Shown here: in pieces, positions 31,146 to 37,309 of the stretch | Layout of the letters: every line of letters begins with the position of its first letter | Position numbering within the stretch: the stretch's first letter is position 1 | Assembly: GCA_947167995.1 (NCBI GenBank) | Contig: CAMVKS010000025.1 | Coordinates: forward strand, 1-37,309 | Source: an uncultured Prevotellaceae bacterium | GTDB lineage: Bacteria; Bacteroidota; Bacteroidia; Bacteroidales; Muribaculaceae | Direction of reading: 5' to 3' | DNA length: 37,309 nucleotides | Notes under the pieces: model-generated | The model's input: only the letters and a program-made list of their open reading frames with translations | Told to the model about the DNA's origin: nothing | Database searches by the model: none | Position numbers and translations under genes: made by a program

Positions 31146-32780
31146 TTAGTTGCCCAGAGTTGAAAGCTGATCTACAACCTGACGAATATTCTCATTATTG
31201 GGATCAAGCTGCAAATATTTGGTGTAATATTCTTTGGCTTTCATATTATCACCATTTTGCAGATAGTAATAACCCAAGTAACGATAAGCGCTCTTATAAT
31301 AAGCAGCAGCATTCTCATCGGTGGGGTTGGCATCTACTGCAGCAATAAGCTTCATGTAAGAATTCAACGCATTGCCTTTAATCTCATTGTTTTCAGAAAG
31401 AACATCAATTTGAGATGCCATGTAAAGATAAACCAACTCATTAGGATTTTTCTGGAGCAATTCATTAACGGCGGGACGAGCCTTTGCAACTGCTTCCTGC
31501 CTTGAAGCATCGTCGGTAGCTACGCTTGCAATGCGACGATAAGAGTTTGCAAGATTGTAAAGGTCGGTTTCGGTATAGTCACCACTGTCAACGATAGTCT
31601 GGCACAACTTGGCAGCATTTACATAATCTTTATTGTCGTTATAAATGCCTAACAATTGCTTGCGAATGCCTTTTTCATTTGGGAACATCTCCATAGCCCT
31701 TTCAAAAGTCTGGATTGCCTCGGCGCCACGGTTGGTGCCGTTGAGAGCATTTGCATAGTAGGAATAGTCACGAACATCATATTCCATACCGCCCTTATCA
31801 GCCAGGTTGAAGAACTCAGCACCAGCATTGGCAGCTGCTTCCCAGTCTTTCTTGTCGCACAGGTTGTAGAGTTTATAGCGATAACCAAAGAATTTCATTG
31901 CAGGAAAAGCAGGATTGGCGATTATCTCGTCACAAACCTCAATGGCCTTGTCATTATTTTCACTGAACCACAACAGCTGGACATAACGCGCCTCGTCTTT
32001 GGGGAAGTGGTTGGGGTTGTTATAGTAGATACCATAATATTTAAGAGCATTGTCATAATCTTTGTTCTCAAAATACTTCTCGGCAAGCTCACGTTGCACA
32101 AGCGCATTGTTGGGAACTCGCTGGAGCAACTCCTCAAGGCTCTTCAACGCACGCTCTGGATTCAGGAAGAAGTCCACGTTGGTATACTTTACATGGCTTT
32201 CGATGTTGTTTGGATCGCGCTGTGAGGCAAGATCATATTGTCCTGCCGCAGCACCCCATTGTTTCTGAACTCCAAGCATGTCACCCTGGAAGATATAGTA
32301 GTCAGGATCCTCGGGATCCCACTTGAAAGCATTGGCAGTGAGTTTCTCTATTTGTTTAGCATATTTGTCAGCATCAACAATAAAGTAAGCCTTAGCCATA
32401 GCGACAGCCACCTTTGGATTCTTCTTTTCACACTTTTCGGCTTGCTTGTAGTAGTTCTCGGCTGCTTTGGTGTTGCCATTCTCAAGCTCTACGGCAGCAA
32501 GACCCACATAGTTGAAAGGATACTTAGGATTGGCCTGAACACCTTTGTCATAGTAAGACTTAGCAAGCGCCTTGTCACCCTGGTACAGTGCTACCTGTCC
32601 CAGGTAGTAGTAAGCCTCGGCTTTGTTGCTGGCGGTGCTGAGATTTCTCTCGAGCAACTCCTTGGCATCATCATACTTTCCAATCTTGAAGAAGTCGATA
32701 CCATCCTTGTAGCCTTGAGCGTTAGCCATCAAGGCTGCGCATGCTAAAAGCATTGTCGCGAAAAAGAATTTAGTTTTCAT
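31146..32780 (-). CDS. Secreted tetratricopeptide-repeat protein of the Ton locus
   Basis: The 544-residue protein has a signal peptide (MKTKFFFATMLLACAALMANA) and is otherwise made of TPR helices, for example AEAYYYLGQVALYQGDKALAKSYYDKGVQANPKYPFNYVGLAAVELENGNTKAAENYYKQAEKC. Further repeats run to YRYLGYYYLQNGDNMKAKEYYTKYLQLDPNN. It should be a periplasmic scaffold. It follows the PstS-like gene by 99 bases; this PstS-TPR pair downstream of exbD/tonB is a recurring arrangement in Bacteroidota, which suggests a role with the Ton machinery. The exact partner is unknown. No promoter consensus is seen directly upstream, consistent with co-transcription. Confidence 0.88.
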   Translation of the reverse strand: MKTKFFFATMLLACAALMANAQGYKDGIDFFKIGKYDDAKELLERNLSTASNKAEAYYYLGQVALYQGDKALAKSYYDKGVQANPKYPFNYVGLAAVELENGNTKAAENYYKQAEKCEKKNPKVAVAMAKAYFIVDADKYAKQIEKLTANAFKWDPEDPDYYIFQGDMLGVQKQWGAAAGQYDLASQRDPNNIESHVKYTNVDFFLNPERALKSLEELLQRVPNNALVQRELAEKYFENKDYDNALKYYGIYYNNPNHFPKDEARYVQLLWFSENNDKAIEVCDEIIANPAFPAMKFFGYRYKLYNLCDKKDWEAAANAGAEFFNLADKGGMEYDVRDYSYYANALNGTNRGAEAIQTFERAMEMFPNEKGIRKQLLGIYNDNKDYVNAAKLCQTIVDSGDYTETDLYNLANSYRRIASVATDDASRQEAVAKARPAVNELLQKNPNELVYLYMASQIDVLSENNEIKGNALNSYMKLIAAVDANPTDENAAAYYKSAYRYLGYYYLQNGDNMKAKEYYTKYLQLDPNNENIRQVVDQLSTLGN

Positions 32781-32879
32781 TTCAGTAAAATATTAAATTG
32801 TTTGTAATCGTGTTGTCTAAAAAATGTCTTTAGTATATCATTATCAAAAAGCGTGCCAATTTAATAGAACATTTGTTAT

Positions 32880-33881
32880 TTATTCTCCCAGGTTCACTAT
32901 TCTTACCGGAACTGAGCCTGGAGAGATACCCGTTTGTAGAATAATCTTCTGCCCGATGCTTCCTGTAATAAATGTGAAGAAATCATGGTCATGAGAGCCT
33001 AACGGCGAGGCATCGATAGCAAAAATTTCACGGAACAGAGGGTAAGTACCCTCGTAGATATAAGCCTGATAGGGTTTATAATCTTGAAGGCTTTCTTCGG
33101 TTCTCACCCCAAGGACCTTGATTCGGTTGGAGAACCCACGATCGGGATTATTGCCTGTAGTGCTTTCCAGCTCAGCATATCGTTCCTCGATGGTGGTAGC
33201 TTGCGATTTCATGTCGTCGGTAATCCATGAAACGCCAATCACACCAATGGCATTGCGTGTCTTTTCGACGGCCTCAAACACTGCCTGCGAGCTTCCCTGG
33301 GCATAGAACTGAATGGGTAGATCATTACCTCCATTGAACTTGTCTTTCATGTAATGAACAACACCCGAGCGGTTCTGGTCAAATATCACCTTGATGGGTT
33401 CTTCCTTGAGTTTGGTGGGATAGACTTGCCCCCATTTTGTGGATTTGCCCGTCATAATATCCTTTATATCGTTCATTGACAGGAAGTCAATGTCATTCTC
33501 CTTGTTGACAATCAATGCCACTGCATCCACTGCAATGCGTCGCGAACGGTAGGCACGTCCTTGACGTCGCAAGATGCCCTTCTGCTTGGTTGTAAGGTCA
33601 CGGTAGGTGATAATCAAGTTCACTTTTTCATGAAGCAGAGAGTCAAGTGCCGCTGTCTCATCCATATAACGTGGCAGTACTGTAACATCCTTGTAAGAGA
33701 ACTCAAACACATCAATTTCTTCGTCAAGAATGTTCTTGAACGACTCGTCGCAGATGACTTTGCACATGCCATTTCCTACCGCTGCGGGTTTATTGCCGTT
33801 GCTGCACCCGCTACATGATGTGAACATGGTTGCTGCAAATGCCATTAAAGCGATGCCATATAAAAGTTTCTTGATTTTCAT
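32880..33881 (-). CDS. PstS-like substrate-binding lipoprotein of the Ton locus
   Basis: The 333-residue lipoprotein (lipobox TSC, Cys23) has the type-II periplasmic binding fold of phosphate-binding PstS proteins. It shows an N-terminal strand with CDESFKNILDEEIDVFE, VNLIITYRDLT, DAVALIVNKEND, LSMNDIKDIMTGKSTKWGQVYP, RNRSG-like DQNRSGVVHYMKD, NAIGVIGVSWI, and a C-terminal FITGSIGQKIILQTGISPG. True Pst transporters are not nearby. Proteins of this kind recur next to exbD/tonB genes in Bacteroidota, where the ligand is unknown. It starts 14 bases after the small membrane protein gene and is followed by the TPR gene. Confidence 0.88.
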   Translation of the reverse strand: MKIKKLLYGIALMAFAATMFTSCSGCSNGNKPAAVGNGMCKVICDESFKNILDEEIDVFEFSYKDVTVLPRYMDETAALDSLLHEKVNLIITYRDLTTKQKGILRRQGRAYRSRRIAVDAVALIVNKENDIDFLSMNDIKDIMTGKSTKWGQVYPTKLKEEPIKVIFDQNRSGVVHYMKDKFNGGNDLPIQFYAQGSSQAVFEAVEKTRNAIGVIGVSWITDDMKSQATTIEERYAELESTTGNNPDRGFSNRIKVLGVRTEESLQDYKPYQAYIYEGTYPLFREIFAIDASPLGSHDHDFFTFITGSIGQKIILQTGISPGSVPVRIVNLGE

Positions 33882-33895
33882 GATTGCCAGTGTGA

Positions 33896-34159
33896 TTAAT
33901 TTTGGTTTTTGTGGTCATTGTCAAATCGTTCTTCCATGTCTCTCAACCTATAGTAGTCGATGCCTTTCACCTGCCGGTAGCACCTGTATACTCCATATAT
34001 CGCCAAGATTGCGGCAAAAACATATCGGAGCGTGAGCCATGGTTCGGTGTTCCAGTCAAAGAAATTGATATACAAAAGATAGGCCATACCCAAATATACC
34101 AATATCATAAAAACTCCAAAGAAAATCCTGAGAGTCTTGAATATCGTTGAACTCTTCAT
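33896..34159 (-). CDS. Small two-helix membrane protein of the Ton locus
   Basis: The 87-residue protein has two membrane helices, about 8-32 (TLRIFFGVFMILVYLGMAYLLYINF) and 42-60 (LTLRYVFAAILAIYGVYRCYR). A charged tail rich in Arg, Asp and Lys follows (DYYRLRDMEERFDNDHKNQN). I do not know a named domain. Similar small proteins occur beside PstS-like genes in Bacteroidota Ton loci, so an accessory part in the inner-membrane complex is a reasonable inference. The gene is 14 bases ahead of the PstS-like gene. The start is the only sensible ATG. Confidence 0.8.
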   Translation of the reverse strand: MKSSTIFKTLRIFFGVFMILVYLGMAYLLYINFFDWNTEPWLTLRYVFAAILAIYGVYRCYRQVKGIDYYRLRDMEERFDNDHKNQN

Positions 34160-34222
34160 GTATTCCCGAACTTAAAATTTTAACATTAGACGTTGCTTGA
34201 ATAAAATGGTTTATTGAGAGAT

Positions 34223-34242
34223 AACGGCAAAGACCGTTTTTT
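34223..34242 (+). other. Small hairpin with T-run in the leader of the Ton-locus membrane gene
   Basis: AACGG (34223-34227) and CCGTT (34234-34238) enclose six bases, followed by T on the plus strand only. No plus-strand gene precedes it, so it is unlikely to be a working plus-strand terminator; on the minus strand it would be a leader hairpin. Confidence 0.3.
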
Positions 34243-34260
34243 CGTGCCAATAAAAACATG

Positions 34261-34289
34261 TAAAATTAGTAAAAAAAATCCATCCACAA
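34261..34289 (-). promoter_or_regulatory. Possible promoter of the small membrane protein-pstS-TPR unit
   Basis: On the minus strand TTG (34287-34289), 18 bases, TAATTTTA (34261-34268), which lacks the final G of the consensus. The leader would be about 100 bases. Confidence 0.35.
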
Positions 34290-34298
34290 TGATTATTG

Positions 34299-34349
34299 AC
34301 CCATAATTATAAAAAGTTAACGAAAAAAGACTTGTATAGCATTATGGGT
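34299..34349. repeat. Inverted repeat downstream of the zinc-ribbon gene
   Basis: ACCCATAAT (34299-34307) and ATTATGGGT (34341-34349) are perfect 9-base arms 33 bases apart, 40-90 bases after the zinc-ribbon stop. A terminator or mRNA end structure is possible but the loop is large. Confidence 0.4.
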
Positions 34350-34388
34350 GGCCTGCCTGCCGCCTTCCTTAATCAAGAAGCCACACCC

Positions 34389-35414
34389 CTATTGTTCCGA
34401 CACTTTATCCATCGCAAACTCCCTGAAGCGGAAATCACGGTCAAGCACAGCCTTTCCACTCATCTGAGCAACAGTACCTTTTTCTACATACTGCCGTTGA
34501 AAATATCGTGTCGCCGTGAAAGTGGCGGTATATTCGGGGGTGTCATCATTTTTCATGGTTTTATTGACATTACCCACAACAACCGACGTGAACCAAATCG
34601 ACTCGATGTCGCTCTCCATGAAAGTCCTCACGTAGTCATCCACATCGCCTTGTGACGCTTGACGCTTGGTCATGAAATTGTCCATCGGGAAAGAGCACAT
34701 CATTATCATGGCGTCAGGATTACACTGTGCCATATCGTCAAGAAACTGGTGGATGATGTTTTTTACATTCTCACTTTCCTCAAATGTAAGTTCGGCCCGC
34801 TGCAATTTGCTGAATTGTGACCGAGCCTCTGCCACGTGTCTACCGTTAGGGAACTCATTGAGATAGCGTCTTAGGGCATCTTTGTTGTTTTGCTCAAACG
34901 CTTTGTTCCACACCACATCATCGAGTTTTTCTATTGCCTGATTCACCAGCTTGCCCGAAGGGTAGTTTTTGATAAATGCTCTCCATTGATCCTCATCGTC
35001 GCTTGCCATGGCATTATCCCAATCGGTCTTTTCGTTGAAAAGCATGTCATAGAGTTGTCGAGCCTCGTTGATGTGCTCTCCGTTGGGGAACTCCTTGATA
35101 TAATCGTTCACATCGGTAAGCTCCTTGTCCCTAACACATTTTTCCCATAAAGACTGCTCGTCTTGATGATTCAATCCCAAATAGAGTGCGAAGCCAACAA
35201 CAACTAAAGCCGCCACAATAGCACTGAGAATAATTACCCAGTTATTACCTTTCTTGCTCTCGCGCTTGCGGGGCGGCTGGCTGTTATAGGCAGCTCTATA
35301 AGCAAAAGCCTTGTCTCTTGCCACAGCGTCCCTCACTTGACTGATGTGAGCGCCACACACAGCGCAATACACATCATCGGGGTTTACTCGATTGCCACAA
35401 TTTGAACAAAGCAT
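34389..35414 (-). CDS. Zinc-ribbon membrane protein with three W..YP.G helical repeats
   Basis: From the ATG at 35414 the protein has 341 residues. An N-terminal zinc ribbon (Cys3, Cys6, Cys17, Cys20: CSNC, CAVC) is followed by a basic linker. One membrane helix lies at about 58-81 (NWVIILSAIVAALVVVGFALYLGL). Three repeats of about 40 residues (89-124, 131-165, 169-203) share W..A...(D)......YI/YL..FP.G.....A...L. The C-terminal domain (210-341) may be NTF2-like: FLDDMAQCNPDAMIMMCSF, then strands EYTATFTATRYFQRQYV and a final FRFREFAM. The topology suggests the ribbon in the cytosol and the repeats in the periplasm. Function unknown. It has a TACTTTTG -7 box at 35439-35446 and so is likely a separate transcript inside the Ton locus. 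Confidence 0.82.
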   Translation of the reverse strand: MLCSNCGNRVNPDDVYCAVCGAHISQVRDAVARDKAFAYRAAYNSQPPRKRESKKGNNWVIILSAIVAALVVVGFALYLGLNHQDEQSLWEKCVRDKELTDVNDYIKEFPNGEHINEARQLYDMLFNEKTDWDNAMASDDEDQWRAFIKNYPSGKLVNQAIEKLDDVVWNKAFEQNNKDALRRYLNEFPNGRHVAEARSQFSKLQRAELTFEESENVKNIIHQFLDDMAQCNPDAMIMMCSFPMDNFMTKRQASQGDVDDYVRTFMESDIESIWFTSVVVGNVNKTMKNDDTPEYTATFTATRYFQRQYVEKGTVAQMSGKAVLDRDFRFREFAMDKVSEQ

Positions 35415-35438
35415 AATATATGTTTTTGAATTCAACTG

Positions 35439-35446
35439 CAAAAGTA
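35439..35446 (-). promoter_or_regulatory. -7 box of the zinc-ribbon gene
   Basis: TACTTTTG on the minus strand matches TAnnTTTG, 24 bases before the ATG. It confirms the start at 35414 over a longer in-frame start at 35483. Confidence 0.5.
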
Positions 35447-35696
35447 ATAAAAAATCATCATGTGAGATAGAAAAAGTCAACATTAAGTCACATTTATCTT
35501 AGACCTCACACATGACTTCGACACAAAAAAAGAAACTATAGATTAATCACTTTTTAAGATTTTGGGTTCTAAAGTAGGAAAATGCCTTGGTTGCGGTTAT
35601 ATAAAACAACCACAACAAAAAATAAATAGTTGTTTTAGTAGTTGACCCTGTTGTTTAAGTTGTTTGATAAAACAATTGGGGAATAATTTATAAAAC
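35447..35696. other. Spacer between tonB terminator and zinc-ribbon promoter, TTGTTT-rich
   Basis: No coding frame. It contains a cluster of TTGTTT/AAACAA words forming two small hairpins: AAAACAAC (35603-35610) with GTTGTTTT (35629-35636), and TTGTTT (35660-35665) with AAACAA (35670-35675) around GATA. Confidence 0.45.
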
Positions 35697-35733
35697 AAAA
35701 AAGCCGCAAGTCCTAAATGGCTTGCGGCTTTTT
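35697..35733 (-). terminator. Terminator after tonB
   Basis: AAAAAGCCGCAAG (35698-35710) pairs with CTTGCGGCTTTTT (35721-35733), a 13-bp stem with a 10-base loop and T-runs on both strands. It begins 33 bases after the tonB stop and closes the exbD-tonB transcript. Confidence 0.9.
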
Positions 35734-35766
35734 ATATATTTCAATTATGAAATATTCAAGATTGGA

Positions 35767-36672
35767 TTAGTTGGCACCCTGCAGTTTGAATGTAACAGGA
35801 ACAGTATACCAAACTCTTACGGGGTCACCATTGGCGTTCTTGCCAGGAGAGAACTTGGGAAGGCTCTTCACAACGCGTACAGCCTCACGATCAAGGTCGG
35901 AGCTCACACCACGTGCCACCTTAACCTCACCAACTCTACCGTCCTTCTCGACAACGAACTGAACGACAACCTTACCCTGGACATTGTTTTCCTGAGCAGC
36001 AGCTGGATACTTAACGTGGCTTGATAAGTACTTATTGAGCGCACCTGCACCACCTGGGAAGGAAGGCATAGTAGCAGCCGAATGGAACACCTCATCGGAT
36101 GTTGCCTTGGGTTCGGGCTTGGGCTCCTCCTTAGGTTTATCAGGTTCAGCTGGTTTGGGGTCAGTAACAGCTATCTGATTATCTTGGATTGTGGGCTTGG
36201 TAATATCATCCGTACCCTTATCCTCGTCTTTAGCACCAACCTGTCGTTCATCTTTAAGAATATTATCCACAGTTTGGGGTGGTTCTTTCACCTCCTTGTC
36301 GGCAACAGCTTTCAACTCTGTTACCTTCTGGCTGTTCTGAACCTCTTCTTTCTTGACTTCTTCTTTCTTCTCTTCCTGTTGCTGGATTTCTTCTTGTTCT
36401 TGCTCCTTCTCCTCAAGCTCGGCTTGCGCAGCAAGTTTTTCTTGCTTAAGTCGTTCCTCTTCGAGTCGCTTGTTCTCTAAGTAGGTATTAATAGAGGTGT
36501 AAGCGAACGCAAGAGCTGCAACAACAATAATACCAATGATAGTATAAAGCACTGACTTGTTGTGACGCTTAGCTGAGTCATTACGAATCTCATAAGCACC
36601 AAAATCCTTGTTTTTGCCTTCAAATACAAGGTCCAGCCATTCTCTCGATGAAAGATCTACATCTTTTGCCAT
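35767..36672 (-). CDS. tonB: TonB energy-transducing protein
   Basis: The ATG at 36672 gives 301 residues (MAKDVDLSSREW). The Bacteroidota TonB N-terminus is cytosolic (DLVFEGKNKDFGAYEIRNDSAKRHNKS). It is followed by one membrane helix (about 40-58), a Glu/Lys/Gln coiled-coil to 110, a Pro/Lys/Glu-rich periplasm-spanning stretch to about 200, and the TonB C-terminal domain. That domain has KYPAAAQENNVQGKVVVQFVVEKDGRVGEVKVARGVSSDLDREAVRVVKSLPKFSPGK and a final VWYTVPVTFKLQ. It passes proton-motive force from ExbB/ExbD to outer-membrane TonB-dependent transporters. It follows exbD after 29 bases and ends at a strong terminator. An in-frame TTG at 36699 is rejected as start. Confidence 0.96.
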   Translation of the reverse strand: MAKDVDLSSREWLDLVFEGKNKDFGAYEIRNDSAKRHNKSVLYTIIGIIVVAALAFAYTSINTYLENKRLEEERLKQEKLAAQAELEEKEQEQEEIQQQEEKKEEVKKEEVQNSQKVTELKAVADKEVKEPPQTVDNILKDERQVGAKDEDKGTDDITKPTIQDNQIAVTDPKPAEPDKPKEEPKPEPKATSDEVFHSAATMPSFPGGAGALNKYLSSHVKYPAAAQENNVQGKVVVQFVVEKDGRVGEVKVARGVSSDLDREAVRVVKSLPKFSPGKNANGDPVRVWYTVPVTFKLQGAN

Positions 36673-36701
36673 AATGTTTCTTTTTTTTAAGTTAGACAAA
36701 A

Positions 36702-37309
36702 TTATTGAGCACCAAGAGCATGTCCCACTTTTTGCTCATAGAGCGTGGAGTCAGTCTTATTCAAGTTCTGAATCATGAAGGTTGAGACTTTACTAATTTG
36801 CATCTCGTCCAGCATACGAACCACATCTGCATAGCAGGCGTTCGCAGTAGGTTTGATAATTACAATAGGTCTATGGGCATTGATATCGGCAGCTTGCTTT
36901 GCCTGAGCTTTCTTAACCTCATTGTTATAGGTTGAGTCGGCAATCTCGCCTTTTTTCCACCTCTCTTTGAGTTTGTTCACCTCTTTGAGAAGTTCCTTGT
37001 TGCGCTCTTGCAACAAGCCACGGATTTGATCCTTGCCATTTCCAAAAGTGATGTCAACGAGTTGAGCACCCTCTTCGGTTCCTTGACCTGTATAGTAATA
37101 CAATTTACCGTTAGTGGCTTTCTGACCTTCTTTGTCTACAGTGCCATCAAGAATGAAAGTAATAGCATCACTTTCTTTAATCTTGGTTTCTTCTTCCTGT
37201 TCAACTTTGTCTTTAGTTGGCAACACCAAGTCAATGGTCTGCGATTTCAACATTGTTGTACACAACATAAAGAATGTGATCAACAACATGTTCATATCAA
37301 CCATAGGAG
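36702..37309 (-). CDS. exbD: ExbD/TolR-family biopolymer transport protein (5' end outside window)
   Basis: The visible 202 residues begin inside the single membrane helix (PMVDMNMLLITFFMLCTTM), which bears the proton-relay Asp of ExbD/TolR (VDMN). Then come MLKSQTIDLVLPTKDK and a periplasmic domain. That domain carries an insertion with a Lys/Glu coiled-coil (LLQERNKELLKEVNKLKERWKKGEIADSTYNNEVKKAQAK) and ends in HRPIVIIKPTANACYADVVRMLDEMQISKVSTFMI. The start lies beyond the window; 15-30 residues are probably missing. It is upstream of tonB in the same transcript. ExbB and often a second exbD would be expected just outside the window. Confidence 0.93.
   Translation of the reverse strand, partial: PMVDMNMLLITFFMLCTTMLKSQTIDLVLPTKDKVEQEEETKIKESDAITFILDGTVDKEGQKATNGKLYYYTGQGTEEGAQLVDITFGNGKDQIRGLLQERNKELLKEVNKLKERWKKGEIADSTYNNEVKKAQAKQAADINAHRPIVIIKPTANACYADVVRMLDEMQISKVSTFMIQNLNKTDSTLYEQKVGHALGAQ

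Noticed and set aside
34296-34655. A 119-codon open frame on the plus strand near the zinc-ribbon stop
   Set aside because: It is mostly antisense to the zinc-ribbon gene and begins at a non-ATG codon inside an inverted repeat.
1-37309. CRISPR arrays, insertion sequences, phage genes, toxin-antitoxin pairs, restriction systems
   Set aside because: No spaced repeat array, transposase, integrase, phage structural gene or recognised defence gene was seen on either strand.

Overview
The window looks like chromosomal DNA of a gut-type Bacteroidales bacterium, probably close to Prevotellaceae or Muribaculaceae; the exact genus cannot be fixed from the sequence. The grounds are the Bacteroidota-type promoters (TTG or TTTG, about 19-20 bases, then TAnnTTTG) in front of many genes, the lack of Shine-Dalgarno sequences, and family content typical of the phylum: a DUF3127 protein, a long LptF/LptG-type permease, a CpsB-type PHP phosphatase, and a Ton locus that includes a PstS-like lipoprotein. 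I see no phage, insertion sequence, CRISPR array or defence island. Nearly all of the window is ordinary core genome.

Layout. 1-5.8 kb: a partial outer-membrane barrel gene (minus), then plus-strand genes for a DUF3127 OB-fold-like protein, rsfS-ftsH (ribosome silencing and membrane proteolysis), an RlpA-like secreted protein and a lipoprotein. 5.8-9.7 kb: pepD (minus), then a 56-residue membrane protein with an OmpH/Skp-like lipoprotein, then hflX. 9.7-15.9 kb, all minus: an unrecognised AT-rich two-helix membrane protein gene, an OmpA-family porin, and a likely cpsB-lptF/G-ribBA operon. 16-18.6 kb, plus: a secreted NlpC/CHAP-like protein overlapping an acyl-ACP thioesterase, then a PorT-like barrel. 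18.7-23.3 kb: a DJ-1/PfpI protein (minus), a large transglutaminase-like secreted protein, tRNA-Val(TAC), and a GNAT-nitroreductase pair. 23.4-28.4 kb, minus: a GH13 lipoprotein and an overlapping recJ-recQ pair. 28.4-37.3 kb, minus: an S8 peptidase with a dockerin-like tail, a TPR protein, a PstS-like lipoprotein, a small two-helix membrane protein, a zinc-ribbon repeat protein, tonB and a partial exbD.

How it works together. The right end is a Bacteroidota Ton energy-transduction locus (exbD, tonB, small membrane protein, PstS-like protein, TPR protein), with a zinc-ribbon gene carrying its own promoter placed inside it. Envelope functions dominate elsewhere: barrels, OmpA, Skp-like chaperone, LPS-export permease and secreted hydrolases. 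RecJ and RecQ form a DNA-repair pair and RibBA supplies riboflavin precursors.

The least explained pieces are a possible promoter-structure-terminator unit (candidate small RNA) between the S8 peptidase gene and recJ, crossed inverted repeats near 950-1065, the AT-rich gene at 9666-10277, and a secreted protein with one intact and one cysteine-less transglutaminase domain. None amounts to a clear new multi-gene system.
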